Positions 23,557 through 34,732 of a DNA stretch of 64,000 nucleotides are shown here, one piece after another; the stretch's first letter is position 1, and each line of letters starts with the position of its first letter. A program made the translations under genes and the position numbers. The stretch is taken from the NCBI RefSeq assembly GCF_014356525.2, contig NC_052505.1:9364171-9428170 (forward strand), read 5' to 3'. Below the pieces are notes generated by a model, which saw nothing but the letters and a program-made list of their open reading frames with translations, searched no databases and was not told the origin of the DNA. Source of the DNA: Nilaparvata lugens. Taxonomy: Eukaryota; Arthropoda; Insecta; Hemiptera; Delphacidae.

Positions 23557-24182
23557 ATCCTATACTATTGAACGAGCAATTTCTGTTTATATGTTTGTAT
23601 TTCACCGGATCTCGAAAACGGCTATAACGATTCTCACGAAATTCAGAACATGGTAGGTTTATAATATAAAAATTCCATTGCACTAGGTCTCATCCCTGGG
23701 AAAACTCGCTGAAGGGAATTAAAAGGATAATTATTATTCATCCTTGGAAAACCAGCTGTTAATAATTATTTCGTCGTCTGTTGATGATGGTAGTGAGTGA
23801 GCGAGTTCATGTGTGTGTGTCAAAATTATGACTCAGCTGTTGAACTTTTGTAATCATTCAATCAGGTACTTAGTGCCTGATTGCAAAAAAACCGGGTTAT
23901 TTAGGATTTTCAATCCTAATTAGTTCCAGTAGATCCATCTTTTTAAAATGGTCTTCTCTGATTTGGTTCACCTCAAATTAATCAGGATTAAAATTTAACC
24001 GGCTTTTGTGCAACCGGGCCTTTGTAAGGGGAATTTTTTCATTCCTCTGGAAATTAATCTCAATTTACTGTGATTAGATAGAACATATCTGTATGAACTA
24101 TGAATGTTATTATGATTTCTTCTTTCGTAATAAATTTTCTATGCTTTTATACTCCAGAGCGAAGCTCGGTCCCCGATATTAT
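23557..24182 (+). mobile_element. dispersed repeat, forward copy, carrying a nested MITE
   Basis: The unit runs from ATCCTATACTATTGAACGAG to CCAGAGCGAAGCTCGGTCCC then CGATATT. It contains the recognisable segment ACCGGATCTCGAAAACGGCT and TGGGAAAACTCGCTGAAGGG. A diverged copy of the 3607-3746 MITE (GATTGCAAAA to TTTTGTGCAACCGGGCC) lies at about 23879-24012. A reverse-oriented copy is at 29237-29924. No ORF; class unknown, possibly Helitron-like from the GAGCGAAGCTCGGT end. Confidence 0.75.
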
Positions 24183-25080
24183 ATTTTAAGAGCCAAAACG
24201 ATAAGATACGTCTTTACTTATTAAGGATGATAAAATATTGTAGGCTTAATAATATTAAAGAATCACAAAATAGAAACACTGTAATATGCGAATGTTTCTC
24301 CATTATTATTCACCTATACTCGATTCATTCTCCGAAAAATGAGGGAAAACTGCGAACAAGGAAATGAACATTACCTATTTGATGTTTTATTTTTATTAGA
24401 CAAGTTGGGCTTTTAGATGTGTAAGCAAGGGAAGTAGAATAGATTTATATTCTTGGTACATTGGGTGTAAGTACAGAAATTTCCATGTACGGTATGAGAA
24501 TGTTTTTTTTAAATAGTGGTTGATAATTTATATTCATTTGGAGGAAGTTTTATACAGTTGGACACGTTTTATTAAAATTTTAAAATTGCCTAGAATTGAA
24601 CAATTATTCAATCACTTATCTGATACGAGTAATAATTAGCAGTCCAATTATGACAGTGACATGTTTACCACCAACAGGGCGGAGTATAATAATTAAATCT
24701 GTAAACCAGCAGTTCTTGTTATTTACAACCCTCAGCTTATGCTTTCAGCTTTCGTGAATCTTTCTGAGTCTTCCGTGTTCGGTTTATTTTTGTCTGATTT
24801 TATGTTTAATAATAAATTATCATGACATAGGGAAATGAACTAATGTGCAATTATTTTAAATGACGAACACGACCGCTTCCATATTTGTTTTTATGATTGC
24901 GCTCTGGAACTAACCAGCGTTGAGTGCCACTCAAAACTCCTATATGGTTACAAGCATCACAATCCATAAAAATGCGTGCTATCTTGTATATAATATTAGA
25001 GGACCACATAAAAGTATGAAATGGCTATAATGTCTCAACATTTGTTTGAGATGTACTACAGTGGATAAGCTTTTACTCTC
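24183..25080. other. AT-rich spacer, nothing recognisable
   Basis: The frame crossing 24979-25179 on the minus strand is produced by the C-tracts of the adjacent hAT end. No other signals. Confidence 0.35.
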
Positions 25081-25369
25081 TTCAAGACCAGGGGTGCCCA
25101 GCCCCCCCAAGGGCAATGGCGCATGCCCCCCCCAATCCAAGTGTAATGCCCCCCCCCACCAAAGTATCCCAATTCCCAACCCTCAAGTTTTTAACATTAG
25201 TCAGTGTATAAACAATAAAATTCACATCTTACATCCTAATCTTCCAAAGGACATTATTTACCTTTGTTCTTGTGAGGAATTCTTTCTGTTTTCATAATAT
25301 TGTAAAAATATATACCATCGTTTCTTATCTCTTTTAAAATGGAAATAAAGTATCTTTTTGATATTATTT

Positions 25370-25405
25370 TTGAGACTAGCAGTGCACCCGTTCTCGGGGC
25401 ATCCT
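25370..25405 (-). other. possible nested Helitron-like end
   Basis: GACTAGCAGTGCACCCG on the plus strand would read as an end in CTAGTC on the minus strand, a Helitron-style 3' terminus, inside the hAT element. There is no hairpin or partner end, so this is only a hint. Confidence 0.2.
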
Positions 25406-26784
25406 ATGAAGGGGCATCAGAAATAAGGATAGAAACATCTCATACCACAGCTCATTCTTCTAAGCTTTTCAAGGTGGTCTAAAAGTATGTTGAAAAATAT
25501 ATGGCCAACTTTTTCAGGGTTATTCAACCTCTTTTTCCTCCAACTAATAAGATTGTCTCTGTCTGACTTAAATATACACTGTATTTTCTATCTCGGAGTC
25601 TCTCGATGCTGAGAAATAATTATTCTCTGTCTCAAATTTTGAAGCTCTTTTGTGTTGGAAGTTTTTATTGTGTTGTTTTTCTCTCTCCTGTTGAAGTATG
25701 TGTGTGAAACTTTCATACGCTCCTTTCAAAAAGTGGAATAATTGGAATAGAATGACTACTGTATTTTATTTGATTGGCGGAGAGTGGACAGTAATATCAA
25801 CTCTTTTCCACTTGACTACAAAATTGACGGAATTCTCCACCTTTTCACGGTTGAAGCGAATGCATTATGAATTGGAGAAAAGACGAACTTGACACAACTA
25901 AGCTTGTAGAAGATTGATGTGTATGCAATTTGAATAAGAATTTATTGTTGTATCAATTAGTATAGACCTAAAGAAGCGTTTTATAAACAGTAAAATCATA
26001 AAAAAGAATCATCACAGTTTCTCTCTCATTGAGAAAGATTGGTATGACTCTGAATGGCAAGGTCATTCATGGAGACGTTCATTGGTGCTGATCAAAGAAG
26101 AGAGTTTTCTACCCAACAATTTCAAATTCCTATTCTGAAACTACATTATTCCTAATAATAAAGCAACTATAACCATGTATTGAAAAAATTGCGATTATGT
26201 TCAAAGAGGCATTCAAATCATCTTATTCATTTTTTGGAAAAACCAAAATGAGGAGAGGTTGTGGAAAAATGTATCCTATCAGATTCCCTTTAAATTATTA
26301 CATAGATAAAATCCCAATTTAAAAGATTTACCCAATTGAAACATTCATCTTTTTATTTTCCATAATAATCAACCGCTTCTGAATGAAGATTGATACAAGA
26401 TAAAAAGATGTCTTTGAATTTAAACTTTGCACAATTTAATCTTATAGAAGCTTGGTTGTTGTATCTGATACATCTTCAACGTTTTTCCAATAATAAAAAT
26501 TCAGCAGTTTTTCGACAGATTAGATTGATCATATTAGTCAAATATCTGCTACGACAAATTTATTCGTTCAATACTCATTGAACATAGAGCAATAACTATT
26601 CAAATAATTCAGATTTTTAAAAATCAACCTTAGCCTTTATATTCATAATAAGCTTGAATCCAGTTTGTCTCAAGTTGAGATAAATAAATTCAAGCAATAA
26701 GCGTTATTTCTCATATCAATGTATCAGAAAAGCATTGATAAGTACGCTTGGGGGGTGGAGGTCAACTACACTTTTTCCAATAGT

Positions 26785-26990
26785 ATTTGAGAAAGTATCA
26801 AGTTAATTTAAGAAAGTATTATTTGTATTTGAGAATAGTCACTTATAATTGAGAGAATGCCATATATGTAGATAAGAATAGTCAATTGTATTTGGGAAGT
26901 CATCACATGTAATTGAGAATAGTGAATTATATTTGAGAAATCGTAAACTGTAAATGAGAAGATATCAATTGAAAATGGGAAAATTCTCCA
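26785..26990. repeat. degenerate minisatellite inside the hAT element
   Basis: About seven irregular units resemble TGTATTTGAGAATAGTCA, with variants such as TATAATTGAGAG, TGTATTTGGGAAGTCA and TGTAAATGAGAAGA. Period varies around 25-30 bp. Confidence 0.65.
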
Positions 26991-28071
26991 ATTGACATGT
27001 CGTGACTTTTCTGTAGGCTACAGTACATGTTTGATTTGAGCAGGAAAGGATATACAGTATTCCAATTACTACCATAGGCTTTGCATGGGCGCAAATGAAT
27101 ATTTTCAATGGTGAAAGTACGAATGATTCATGAGTATCATTTCTATGTACAGTATGTATTGCCAACGCTACTTTTGTCTCCAAACATTTTATGAAATATT
27201 GCACTTGATGAAGATCAAATTATCTATGTTTACGGCGCAATTGAACTTTATCATCAATCAATTAAATCTCTTGATCAAACAATTCGGCAATTCTCCAATG
27301 GATTTTGGGGCTTGAAAATATCATTTTTTTCAAAAAACTAAATGTTTTATTGGAATACTAAATATATTATCATACTATCTTATATGAGTAGCCTACAGTT
27401 GTGAAAAATATTACTTGATTACTGTGTGGTAAATAGGGTGTAAATTTGAAAGATTGAAATTGGCTTCATTTGATATATTTTCGCAAATTTTTGACAAGAG
27501 AAGTTTTTTCTTCTGTCAAATTCACTAGAGTTTGCGATGTTCTTGATTATTGCATTCCCATTTCAGAGACATTAATATCATCATGAAACGCCTTCGAAAT
27601 TAAAATAATTATTAGATTAGAATGTACATTACAATATTTAACTTATCATTGTGCTTTTAAGAAAATTAGGTTGCAACAACAAGGAAACTCAAACATAGGA
27701 CAATTAAAAATTAAAATTAAGCAAAGGAAATCAGAATAATAATGGATGATGAAGTTATAATTTATTTTTGTCAAAGATTTACCTTCAAACTCATAGGCTT
27801 AAAATTACTAAAATTCCTGCATACAACATAAATATTATTATCAATTATTGTATTTTTTATGCTTTATATTGAGTTACAATTTGCAAAATATAACATTATA
27901 AAGGTGGGGAAAAGTATTAAAATGAACTTCATAAAATTTTAATACCTTGATTTTATAGCCATGATTCAAAATGTTGACATAAAATTTAAAAAAAAAATCA
28001 TGCCCCCCCAAAAATGTTGATGGCGCAAATTGCGCCATGCCCCCCCCCTTGTGGGCACCCCTGTTCAAGAC

Positions 28072-29236
28072 ACCAAGTATCGCTTCCATAGGTATTATAG
28101 TGTTCTCTTTTCCCAATGCATGATGTATGAGGATGAGGGTCTATACTCTATAGTGTTACAACCAGTTTAATAATAAACTACTTGTAAACAAGAGAAAGAA
28201 TGCAATGAACCCCAGAGTCGGCGGATCATGTCAGCAGCTCAATATCATGACAGAAATCAGGTTAAGAAAATTCGAAATTTGAGAGAGTCAAGAAAATAAT
28301 ATTTATTTCTCGAAACAAATATGGAAATTGAGAAGAAACTATGATAGTTACAAAGTACAGAATTACAAAATATTGATATAGATTTAAACTTAGAGTTCAT
28401 GAATTTAGGAAGTAGCACTACTCCATTAATATTCCACTCGACGTTTTGAAAGATTTCCAAGTTATTAATTTGCGAAGAGAAGAGAATATGTAGTTGAAAA
28501 GAATGTAGAAATTTGATGATGCAGCTTACCGGAATTTAGAAGAAATATATACGTAGTTCTTTACTGTGTCGTATCTTCATGATGCTTAGTCCAGTTTACT
28601 CAAATACCAAGGTCAAGTAGTTAGATTTGTTATAAAAGCAGGTTGTGTTTCAAGATATCCTCAATTTAATCATATTTAACATAAATCAAAAAACCCACCT
28701 GGGTTAAAAAAAAAGACTCATAACATTAAAAGTAAAAAGGCCGAAGCCTATTTTGGCAATATTAAATCATGTTGGAAGATAATTAAATACAGAACGAAAG
28801 TAAGAAACCATTTCTTAAATTTTAAGTCAGACAATTCCAAAATCCAATGTAGTAGTGAGTGACGACTGACGAAGCCTTCAGTCTAGAATACAGAGTAACA
28901 GTCCAGCAGCAGTTTTGCCAACTTGCAAAACAAAATACAAAAGTATAAATATTTTATGAATTATAAACCGACAAAGTTCGATATAATTGTTCAAATTACG
29001 GAATTTAAATTAAAGTTAACTATTGGGAATTTAATTTTTAACTATTGTAGTGAATAACAATTCAGCATCGACAGAGATAAATTTCCATGAGAAGGAAGAG
29101 TTCTTGAAACTTCAAAACTTGTGTGGGAATTTATATTTTGTACAGTTTTAACATAGTGAATGTTTCCCAGTCATTATGAGGCATTGACTAGATTTGAATT
29201 AGCCTTCTGCAATCTCAGTTAAATCTTGCTTCAAAA
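28072..29236. other. AT-rich spacer, nothing recognisable
   Basis: Minus-strand frame 28257-28460 is ordinary AT-rich sequence. No repeats were defined. Confidence 0.35.
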
Positions 29237-29924
29237 TTAATATCAGGGACCGAGATTCGCTCTGGATTACAAAAGCATGAAACATTTATCATAAAAGAAT
29301 AAATTATAATAACATTCATAGTTCATACAGAAATGTTTTATCTAATCACTGTAAATTGAGATTAATATTTCCAGAGGAATGCAAAAATTTCCCTCACAAA
29401 GGCTCGGTTGCACAAAAGCCGGTTAAATTTTAAACCGGATTAATTTCTCGGGAACCAAATCAGAGAATACCATTTCAAAAAGATGGATCTACTGGAATTA
29501 ACCAGGATTGAGAATAACCCGCCTTTTTTGCAACCGGCACTAATTAACTGATTGAATGATTACAAAAGTTCAACAGCTGAGTCATAATTCTGACACAGTC
29601 CCACACACATGAACTCACTCACTCACTTCCATCATCAACAGACGACGAAATAATTATTATCAGCTGTTTTTCCAAGAATAATAATAATTATCCTTTTAAT
29701 TCCCTTCAGCGAGTTTTCCCAGGGATGAGACCTAGTGCAATCTAATTATTATAAATTTCGAATTATTATAAATTAGGTTTATTATTATAAACCTACTATG
29801 TTCTGAATTTCGAGAGAATCGTTAGAGCCGTTTTCGAGATCCGGTGAAATACAAACATATAAAAATCTAAACATCCAAACATCTAAACATATAAACAGAA
29901 ATTGCTCGTTTAATAGTATAGGAT
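29237..29924 (-). mobile_element. dispersed repeat, reverse copy, carrying the nested MITE
   Basis: This is the reverse complement of 23557-24182, from CAGGGACCGAGATTCGCTCT to CTCGTTTAATAGTATAGGAT. It includes the MITE (about 29403-29541, CGGTTGCACAAAAGCCGG to CTTTTTTGCAACCGG). It has a small local expansion near 29745-29800 (ATTATTATAAATT repeats) and ATCTAAACAT repeats near 29870-29895 that the forward copy lacks. Confidence 0.75.
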
Positions 29925-31740
29925 ATAAAAAATTTTCCATTTTTTTTCAAAAAAACAAAAAAGTAACAAAATTATTATTTATTTGTAGATCATGATGTAA
30001 ATTTTGAGATCATTGAGGTAACTACAACTTTATCCAAGTAGTGCCGATTTAAAATCTCCTGACTCTTGATTTTAAACTCTTGAATCTGTCGATGTAAGAT
30101 TTTCAGAAGATGTGAAATCACAATTTTGAATCCAGATAGAAACTTGATGTGGGTAAAGGTTAATGATGGTAGATGTCAAATAAGAATCTATCTGGAAGAA
30201 GTTTGCAAACTATCTTGCAATAACAAACATCTGTCAATATCATTAGCGTTATATCTGAGTTTAACTTTCATTCGCACAGATTTCTCCCTAAGAATACATC
30301 TTGAGATATGATAATAAATATACGATATAGTATACAGTAAGTACTAAACAGATAGATTCCAGCTCGATCAACAACATTTTTTCTCGCGAACAATCAATAC
30401 AACCATTGAAACCCATGTCTCGTCAATGATGTTGGGTTTGATGGCTGTTTGGCTTTGAAGTTCTGTAGTTGACAGTACACAACTACAACGATGAGTGAAT
30501 TTTCAACAAACAAGCTGAAATATAGCCTAGATAAGCTGTGTGACTGCTAACGACTGATCGACCGAAAGCTTGACACGGGAGTAAAGGGTGCATGTAGTAC
30601 TCAAGCTCTTTCCACATCATAAACCACGAACTCGCACAACACTAACACACACACACAAACACCAGTACCCGCCTGGCTCGTCGTCAATGAAAGAAAGCCA
30701 TTACATCTATCACACAACCACACTATTTTATATTTATCACGGTTTTATTTTTCGTATCGTTCTCCTCCACTTTCGCTTCCACTTCCTCCGAGGACTTTTC
30801 TCAACGGCTATCCGCTATCTTTCTCGCCGATCTATCTTCCATTTCCTTCCACCACTACGCCTTATTAAATTTGCCGCTCCACTCCAGGAGAAGGAAGTCC
30901 TGCTATTAGTGTTTCCTAAACTGATCTATAAATTTGGCCTTTTTTAATTTGATTCTACAATTACGTTTACACTCGCACACCTACGCGTTTATAGCTGGCC
31001 TGCTCCAGTTGTAAGGAAATGGGATGGGAAACGAAAAGATAAATAATAAGATATAACGATGTCGAGATAATAAACAGAGAGGGAACAATTTTGGCTCAGC
31101 TAGATATGATTTATGACTTTGATGCTTGTGATAAATGCTTTGCATCCTCGATGCAGCTGCAATATCCCCCATCACCCCTCCCCACGAACATGTACGTTTC
31201 ATTCACTGCTCCCACAAATAGTAGAAAACTACAAGTTAGAATATGGTTTTAATGAGCATCAGACTTCATTTCCATCATAGTTGAGCGTTTGATTACTTCT
31301 AAGTCACTTTATGAGCTGCTTTTATTAATTTCATTTTGTATTTCAAATAATGAATCAATCAATATCGTTCTTGTCCACTTCGAGTAATGAAAATATCTGT
31401 TCGTTGAGAGAACCTCCTGGAAATAAATGAGATGTACGAATAGAAATTGAACTATGATATGATTTTGAAAAATCAACCTTTCATATTTAGTCACAATATT
31501 TACAGTTCACAAAACAAAAATACTAGTGGGATAAAAAATCACTTGGAAAAACACATCCCTGAACTTCATTCATAAACTTCGGCTCTAAATTTATTGTCTA
31601 AATTCAATATTTTCTAAATTTGGCTTGGTGGTTTTGTTTTTTGTTTCGGTTTTGTATATGTTTGGACTTTTTAACATCTAAATGAACTTAATTCCGAAGT
31701 GAAAAGTTTAAATTTAAAGTATTGTGCTCACTGTAACCTT
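29925..31740. other. spacer with a GC-moderate patch
   Basis: Around 30540-31200 composition is more balanced, with CA-rich and pyrimidine-rich runs. Frames on both strands (30588-30947 with a GTG start, 30981-31202) show no splice signals or known domain. It could be a transcribed 5' region. The remainder is AT-rich. Confidence 0.3.
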
Positions 31741-31850
31741 AGTGTCCGGTTTCCCATTAGGGAACTTTGTACTATATACGGCGAGGTGGAACTACCCTTG
31801 GGTCTCCCCACCATTCAAAGCCATACGCTAATAATAATAATAAATTCATA
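31741..31850 (+). mobile_element. non-LTR retrotransposon or SINE 3' end with (AAT)n tail
   Basis: The block CTCCCCACCATTCAAAGCCA then TACG followed by (CTAATAATAATAATAA) matches the 3' portion of the minus-strand element at 13641-13776 (CCACCAACAAAAGCCATACG). The trinucleotide tail marks the 3' end. It is truncated at its 5' side. Confidence 0.6.
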
Positions 31851-32473
31851 AACAGGTGCATTATTTTACATTGTAGCGTGGACTTTACGTTTTATTGTTT
31901 TATTGATTGATTGATTGTTTAAAGATTATTCTACTCTATGATTGTAGATGGAACACACCTGGTAAATCAATAAAATGTCTCATTAGAATCAATTAAGGAA
32001 ATAATGAGAACCAATAAAATGTATCATGAATAGATGAAAATAGGCAGTGAAAATTGCTGATTCTCAGATCCCCGATTGACTCATTGAATGATCAATAAAT
32101 AATTGTATTGCAAACACCTGTTCGAGTGTTTGCGCGTTTTATCAGCGGAGGATTGCGTGGATACAGCAACGATTTCACAATTAAAATTGCGATAAAATAT
32201 TTACTGGCAATTATTTTATAGTTAGCATTGCTCATGCGAGAGGATAATTTATTAAACCAATGTAGGAATGCAGGAATGGCATGAATCTTGGATCTTGGCT
32301 ACGCAACCATCAGTCCATAGCGTACAAGAAGTACGGTTTCTCTAGCTTCTGTGTTATCAATAAAAGCTTGTTTAGGTGATTCAAATGAAAATATACTAAA
32401 TAAAGTTCCGTGACAAAATTCACCAACATCAGAACTAACATCATTGGCAAAGAATGCCAAAATACATGTTATT
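31851..32473. other. AT-rich spacer
   Basis: Nothing recognisable. A TTGATTGATTG run occurs near 31902-31918. Confidence 0.3.
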
Positions 32474-32575
32474 ACTTTCCTTGCCCTATTACCATAGGTA
32501 AGGGAAGTATTGCTTTCCAAAAAAATTAAAATACCCCAATTTCTAAATTTCTATACGTTTCAAGGTCCCCTGAAA
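32474..32575 (-). mobile_element. solo terminal fragment of the 48985-49809 dispersed repeat
   Basis: In reverse orientation the sequence ACTTTCCTTGCCCTATTACC through CCCCAATTTCTAAATTTCTA and TTTCAAGGTCCCCTGA matches the last 100 bp of the repeat ending at 49809. The rest of the family consensus is absent. Confidence 0.75.
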
Positions 32576-32894
32576 TTTATACAATGATTTATTTGTGAGA
32601 TAAATGCCAGGTATGCTTCGTTAGAAGCATAAGAATGGAAGAAATAAGAAAATACAAAATCAACTTGATATCAATTTTCTATATTTGTTTTTTGTTCTAT
32701 TTTTCTATTTTCGAGTTTACTGGTTCTATACTCTCCCATTCTTATTCTCCATTCCAAAAATCGTCATGAAAACAGCAGATGAAGGAAAATCTCAGTACCG
32801 TAACTAACAAAACAAAATTGATTCTTATACTATCCATTATTTGGATTTTTTAGTTACTAAGTTTATTTTCTTTGGTTGTTGTTCAACGATTCCC

Positions 32895-33000
32895 ATGACC
32901 ATATTGGAAATATTTGGGCGTGTCTAGCCTCAGCCAATGACAGCACAACACTACACTTTATTTGGTTGACAGATAATGGCCAATCGTAGGGCTTCACCCA
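32895..33000. mobile_element. partial copy of the 53813-53982 MITE family
   Basis: GGGCGTGTCTAG, GCCAATGACAG, TTGGTTGACAG and AGGGCTTCACC occur in the same order as in one arm of the 170-bp element at 53813-53982. The other arm is missing. Confidence 0.6.
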
Positions 33001-33035
33001 TATTCTGTTGCTTAATGTAAAAGTTTTCAGTTTAC

Positions 33036-33175
33036 AAGAGGTGCTCAACTTCAACTCAGAAGGAGAAAGACCGAGGTCATCCAAGAAAAATTTTAATTTA
33101 GTTTTCTGTTTAGATGAGGTGCTCAACTCAGAAGGCAAGAAAGATCGAGGGCGTCCAAGAAGAAAAGATGGATGG
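33036..33175 (+). repeat. internally duplicated coding-like segment with RGRPRR motif
   Basis: GAGGTGCTCAACTTCAACTC at about 33040 recurs as GAGGTGCTCAACTCAGAAGG at about 33115, each followed by an AGA-rich stretch ending CCAAGAA. In one frame the second unit reads GKKDRGRPRRKDGW. RGRP-type basic motifs occur near the C-terminus of many non-LTR retrotransposon proteins and in AT-hook proteins, but nothing else here supports either. Confidence 0.4.
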
Positions 33176-33286
33176 AGGTTCGAAACAGGCAGAGATACCT
33201 CAACCCTGAAAGGAAGAATAAGAAGAAGTTCAAAAAAGATTGATAATGGTGAAACAATCGAGTCTAGTATTTCAAATTTATTCAGT

Positions 33287-33472
33287 TAAATTAGTGGTTT
33301 TAACAATATCAAGTAGTTTGTATTCAATATGGATATCCAACACATCACCTTCATTACAACACAGACAGTTGGTTAATAAAATATCATGCAAATGTGTTGT
33401 AGTGGAAGTAATGTTGTGTTAGCTATCCATATTGAATAAAAAATACTTGATATTGTTGAAGCTACCAATTTA
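33287..33472. mobile_element. 186-bp foldback element
   Basis: TAAATTAGTGGTTTTAACAA at the left pairs with TTGTTGAAGCTACCAATTTA at the right. Arms continue through TATCAAGTA, ATTCAATATGGATA and CAACACATCACCTTCATTAC over about 75 bp, with a short centre. A single-arm copy is at 45907-45985. Confidence 0.8.
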
Positions 33473-34523
33473 TTGCAACAATTCGAATACTAGGCTCGAT
33501 ACCAGGCTGATTCCCTCGTGGAGTCATTTACAAGAAAAAAGCTAACCTAGAAGACACTTGTTTCCACAATGGGAGACAAGTGGAAATGGTCAAAGAGAAT
33601 AAAGTTGAGAGGGATGATCAAGAAAGGGAGAGAAGTAAAGGGTCAAAAAGTCATCCTTTGGCACGATTTCGCCATTGGAAATAGTGGTCGTATTGGTGAG
33701 AAGAGATCAATTGAATAACAAGTATGGAGATAGACAATCTGGAATACTAAATTTCAAGAACGTATATGATCCAGGTTTCGAAAATACATCTGATCAGGAT
33801 GAAGTTGCGTCGGATAATAATAGTAAATAAAATGAAAACAAGGTCATTGTGAGTCTCCCACGTGTAAGCTGAGTGCTTCTGTGACAATTCGAGCATATAT
33901 ATGGTGTATCGACAACGCAGAGAGCATAATATATCCAGTACTCTTGTTTCACGTTCAGCATTCGACTGGAGCTGGAGCGAACACAATCCGGCGTGGATTT
34001 CTGAGTACAGAATGCGTCCCAAGGTATCATTACAACGAGGATTTTACGGTAAAAACCGGATCAACTCGAATCGAGTGTACACATAACACGTAACCGAAAA
34101 CGTTGATGTCCCATGAAACAACTGCGCGAACGCCGTATAGCAATGTAGGCTAATATCTCGACGTAAAGCTCGATAAACCGGTCTCCCGCAGGAGAAAATT
34201 GAAAGGTGAAAAACAGAAATTAAGAGATGCCGGTTTATGGTAATAACTGCGCACAACAAAACATAATTGTAGTTTTACGATGATCAAATAATTACAGTCT
34301 TTGACCAGATTTGATGGAGTCTCGAGAAATTTGAAAATGTGAAACAGGTACTATCTATAAACATGGACAGGTTGTGTTTAAAATGACAAATTTCTGTTCC
34401 TCATCTGATGAATTCAATTTCTAAATATTGTTGAATGAATAGTTTCTGGACTTGGAATAGAAATTGTTGAAATCTGAAAAATGAAACAAACATGCTTTTG
34501 GCCTGCTTTGTTGTAAGAGAAAT
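33473..34523. other. spacer with a CpG-richer patch at 33840-34260
   Basis: Several short frames overlap on both strands between 33747 and 34259, which reflects fewer stop codons in less AT-rich sequence and not a gene. No domain, splice pattern or repeat was identified. Confidence 0.3.
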
Positions 34524-34732
34524 AGGGCTCGCCTGATTCTTCTCTTCCAATCATTTCAATAAAAAGTGTTTGAAAGAATGAATTAATAATACTGAAATGG
34601 GAATTTGAAAACAAATCAATGGAAGAACCTTTTTTTATAGAATCAGTGATCATGGTATATAGAAAATAGAACGATATTAGGCTCGCCTGATTCTTCTCTT
34701 CAAATCATTTCAATAATAAGTGTTTGAAAGAA
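34524..34732. repeat. tandem duplication, unit 1 and left part of unit 2
   Basis: GGCTCGCCTGATTCTTCTCT occurs at 34526 and again at 34679. Unit 1 runs to about 34676. Unit 2 is interrupted after AGTGTTTGAAAGAA by the Helitron at 34733 and resumes at 35390 with TGAATAAATAGTAATGAAAT, continuing to about 35490. Confidence 0.88.

Larger units (their letters stand above)
25089..28063. mobile_element. hAT-type DNA transposon, 2,975 bp, non-autonomous or decayed
   Basis: The left end CAGGGGTGCCCA and the right end TGGGCACCCCTG are perfect 12-bp inverted repeats of the form common in animal hAT elements. TTCAAGAC is duplicated exactly on both sides (25081-25088 and 28064-28071); 8-bp duplications are diagnostic of hAT. 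Subterminal regions hold unusual C-tracts of 7 to 9 residues and a GGCGCA word at both ends. No transposase frame over 85 codons exists on either strand. A short plus-strand frame at 27130-27315 has a vaguely C-terminal-domain-like segment but is too weak to claim. Confidence 0.88.

Noticed and set aside
27130..27315. Remnant of the hAT transposase C-terminal domain
   Set aside because: The resemblance is a handful of residues in a 61-codon frame; without a search it is not distinguishable from chance.
30588..30947. 119-codon plus-strand frame
   Set aside because: GTG start and phenylalanine/leucine/histidine-rich low-complexity sequence from pyrimidine-rich DNA.
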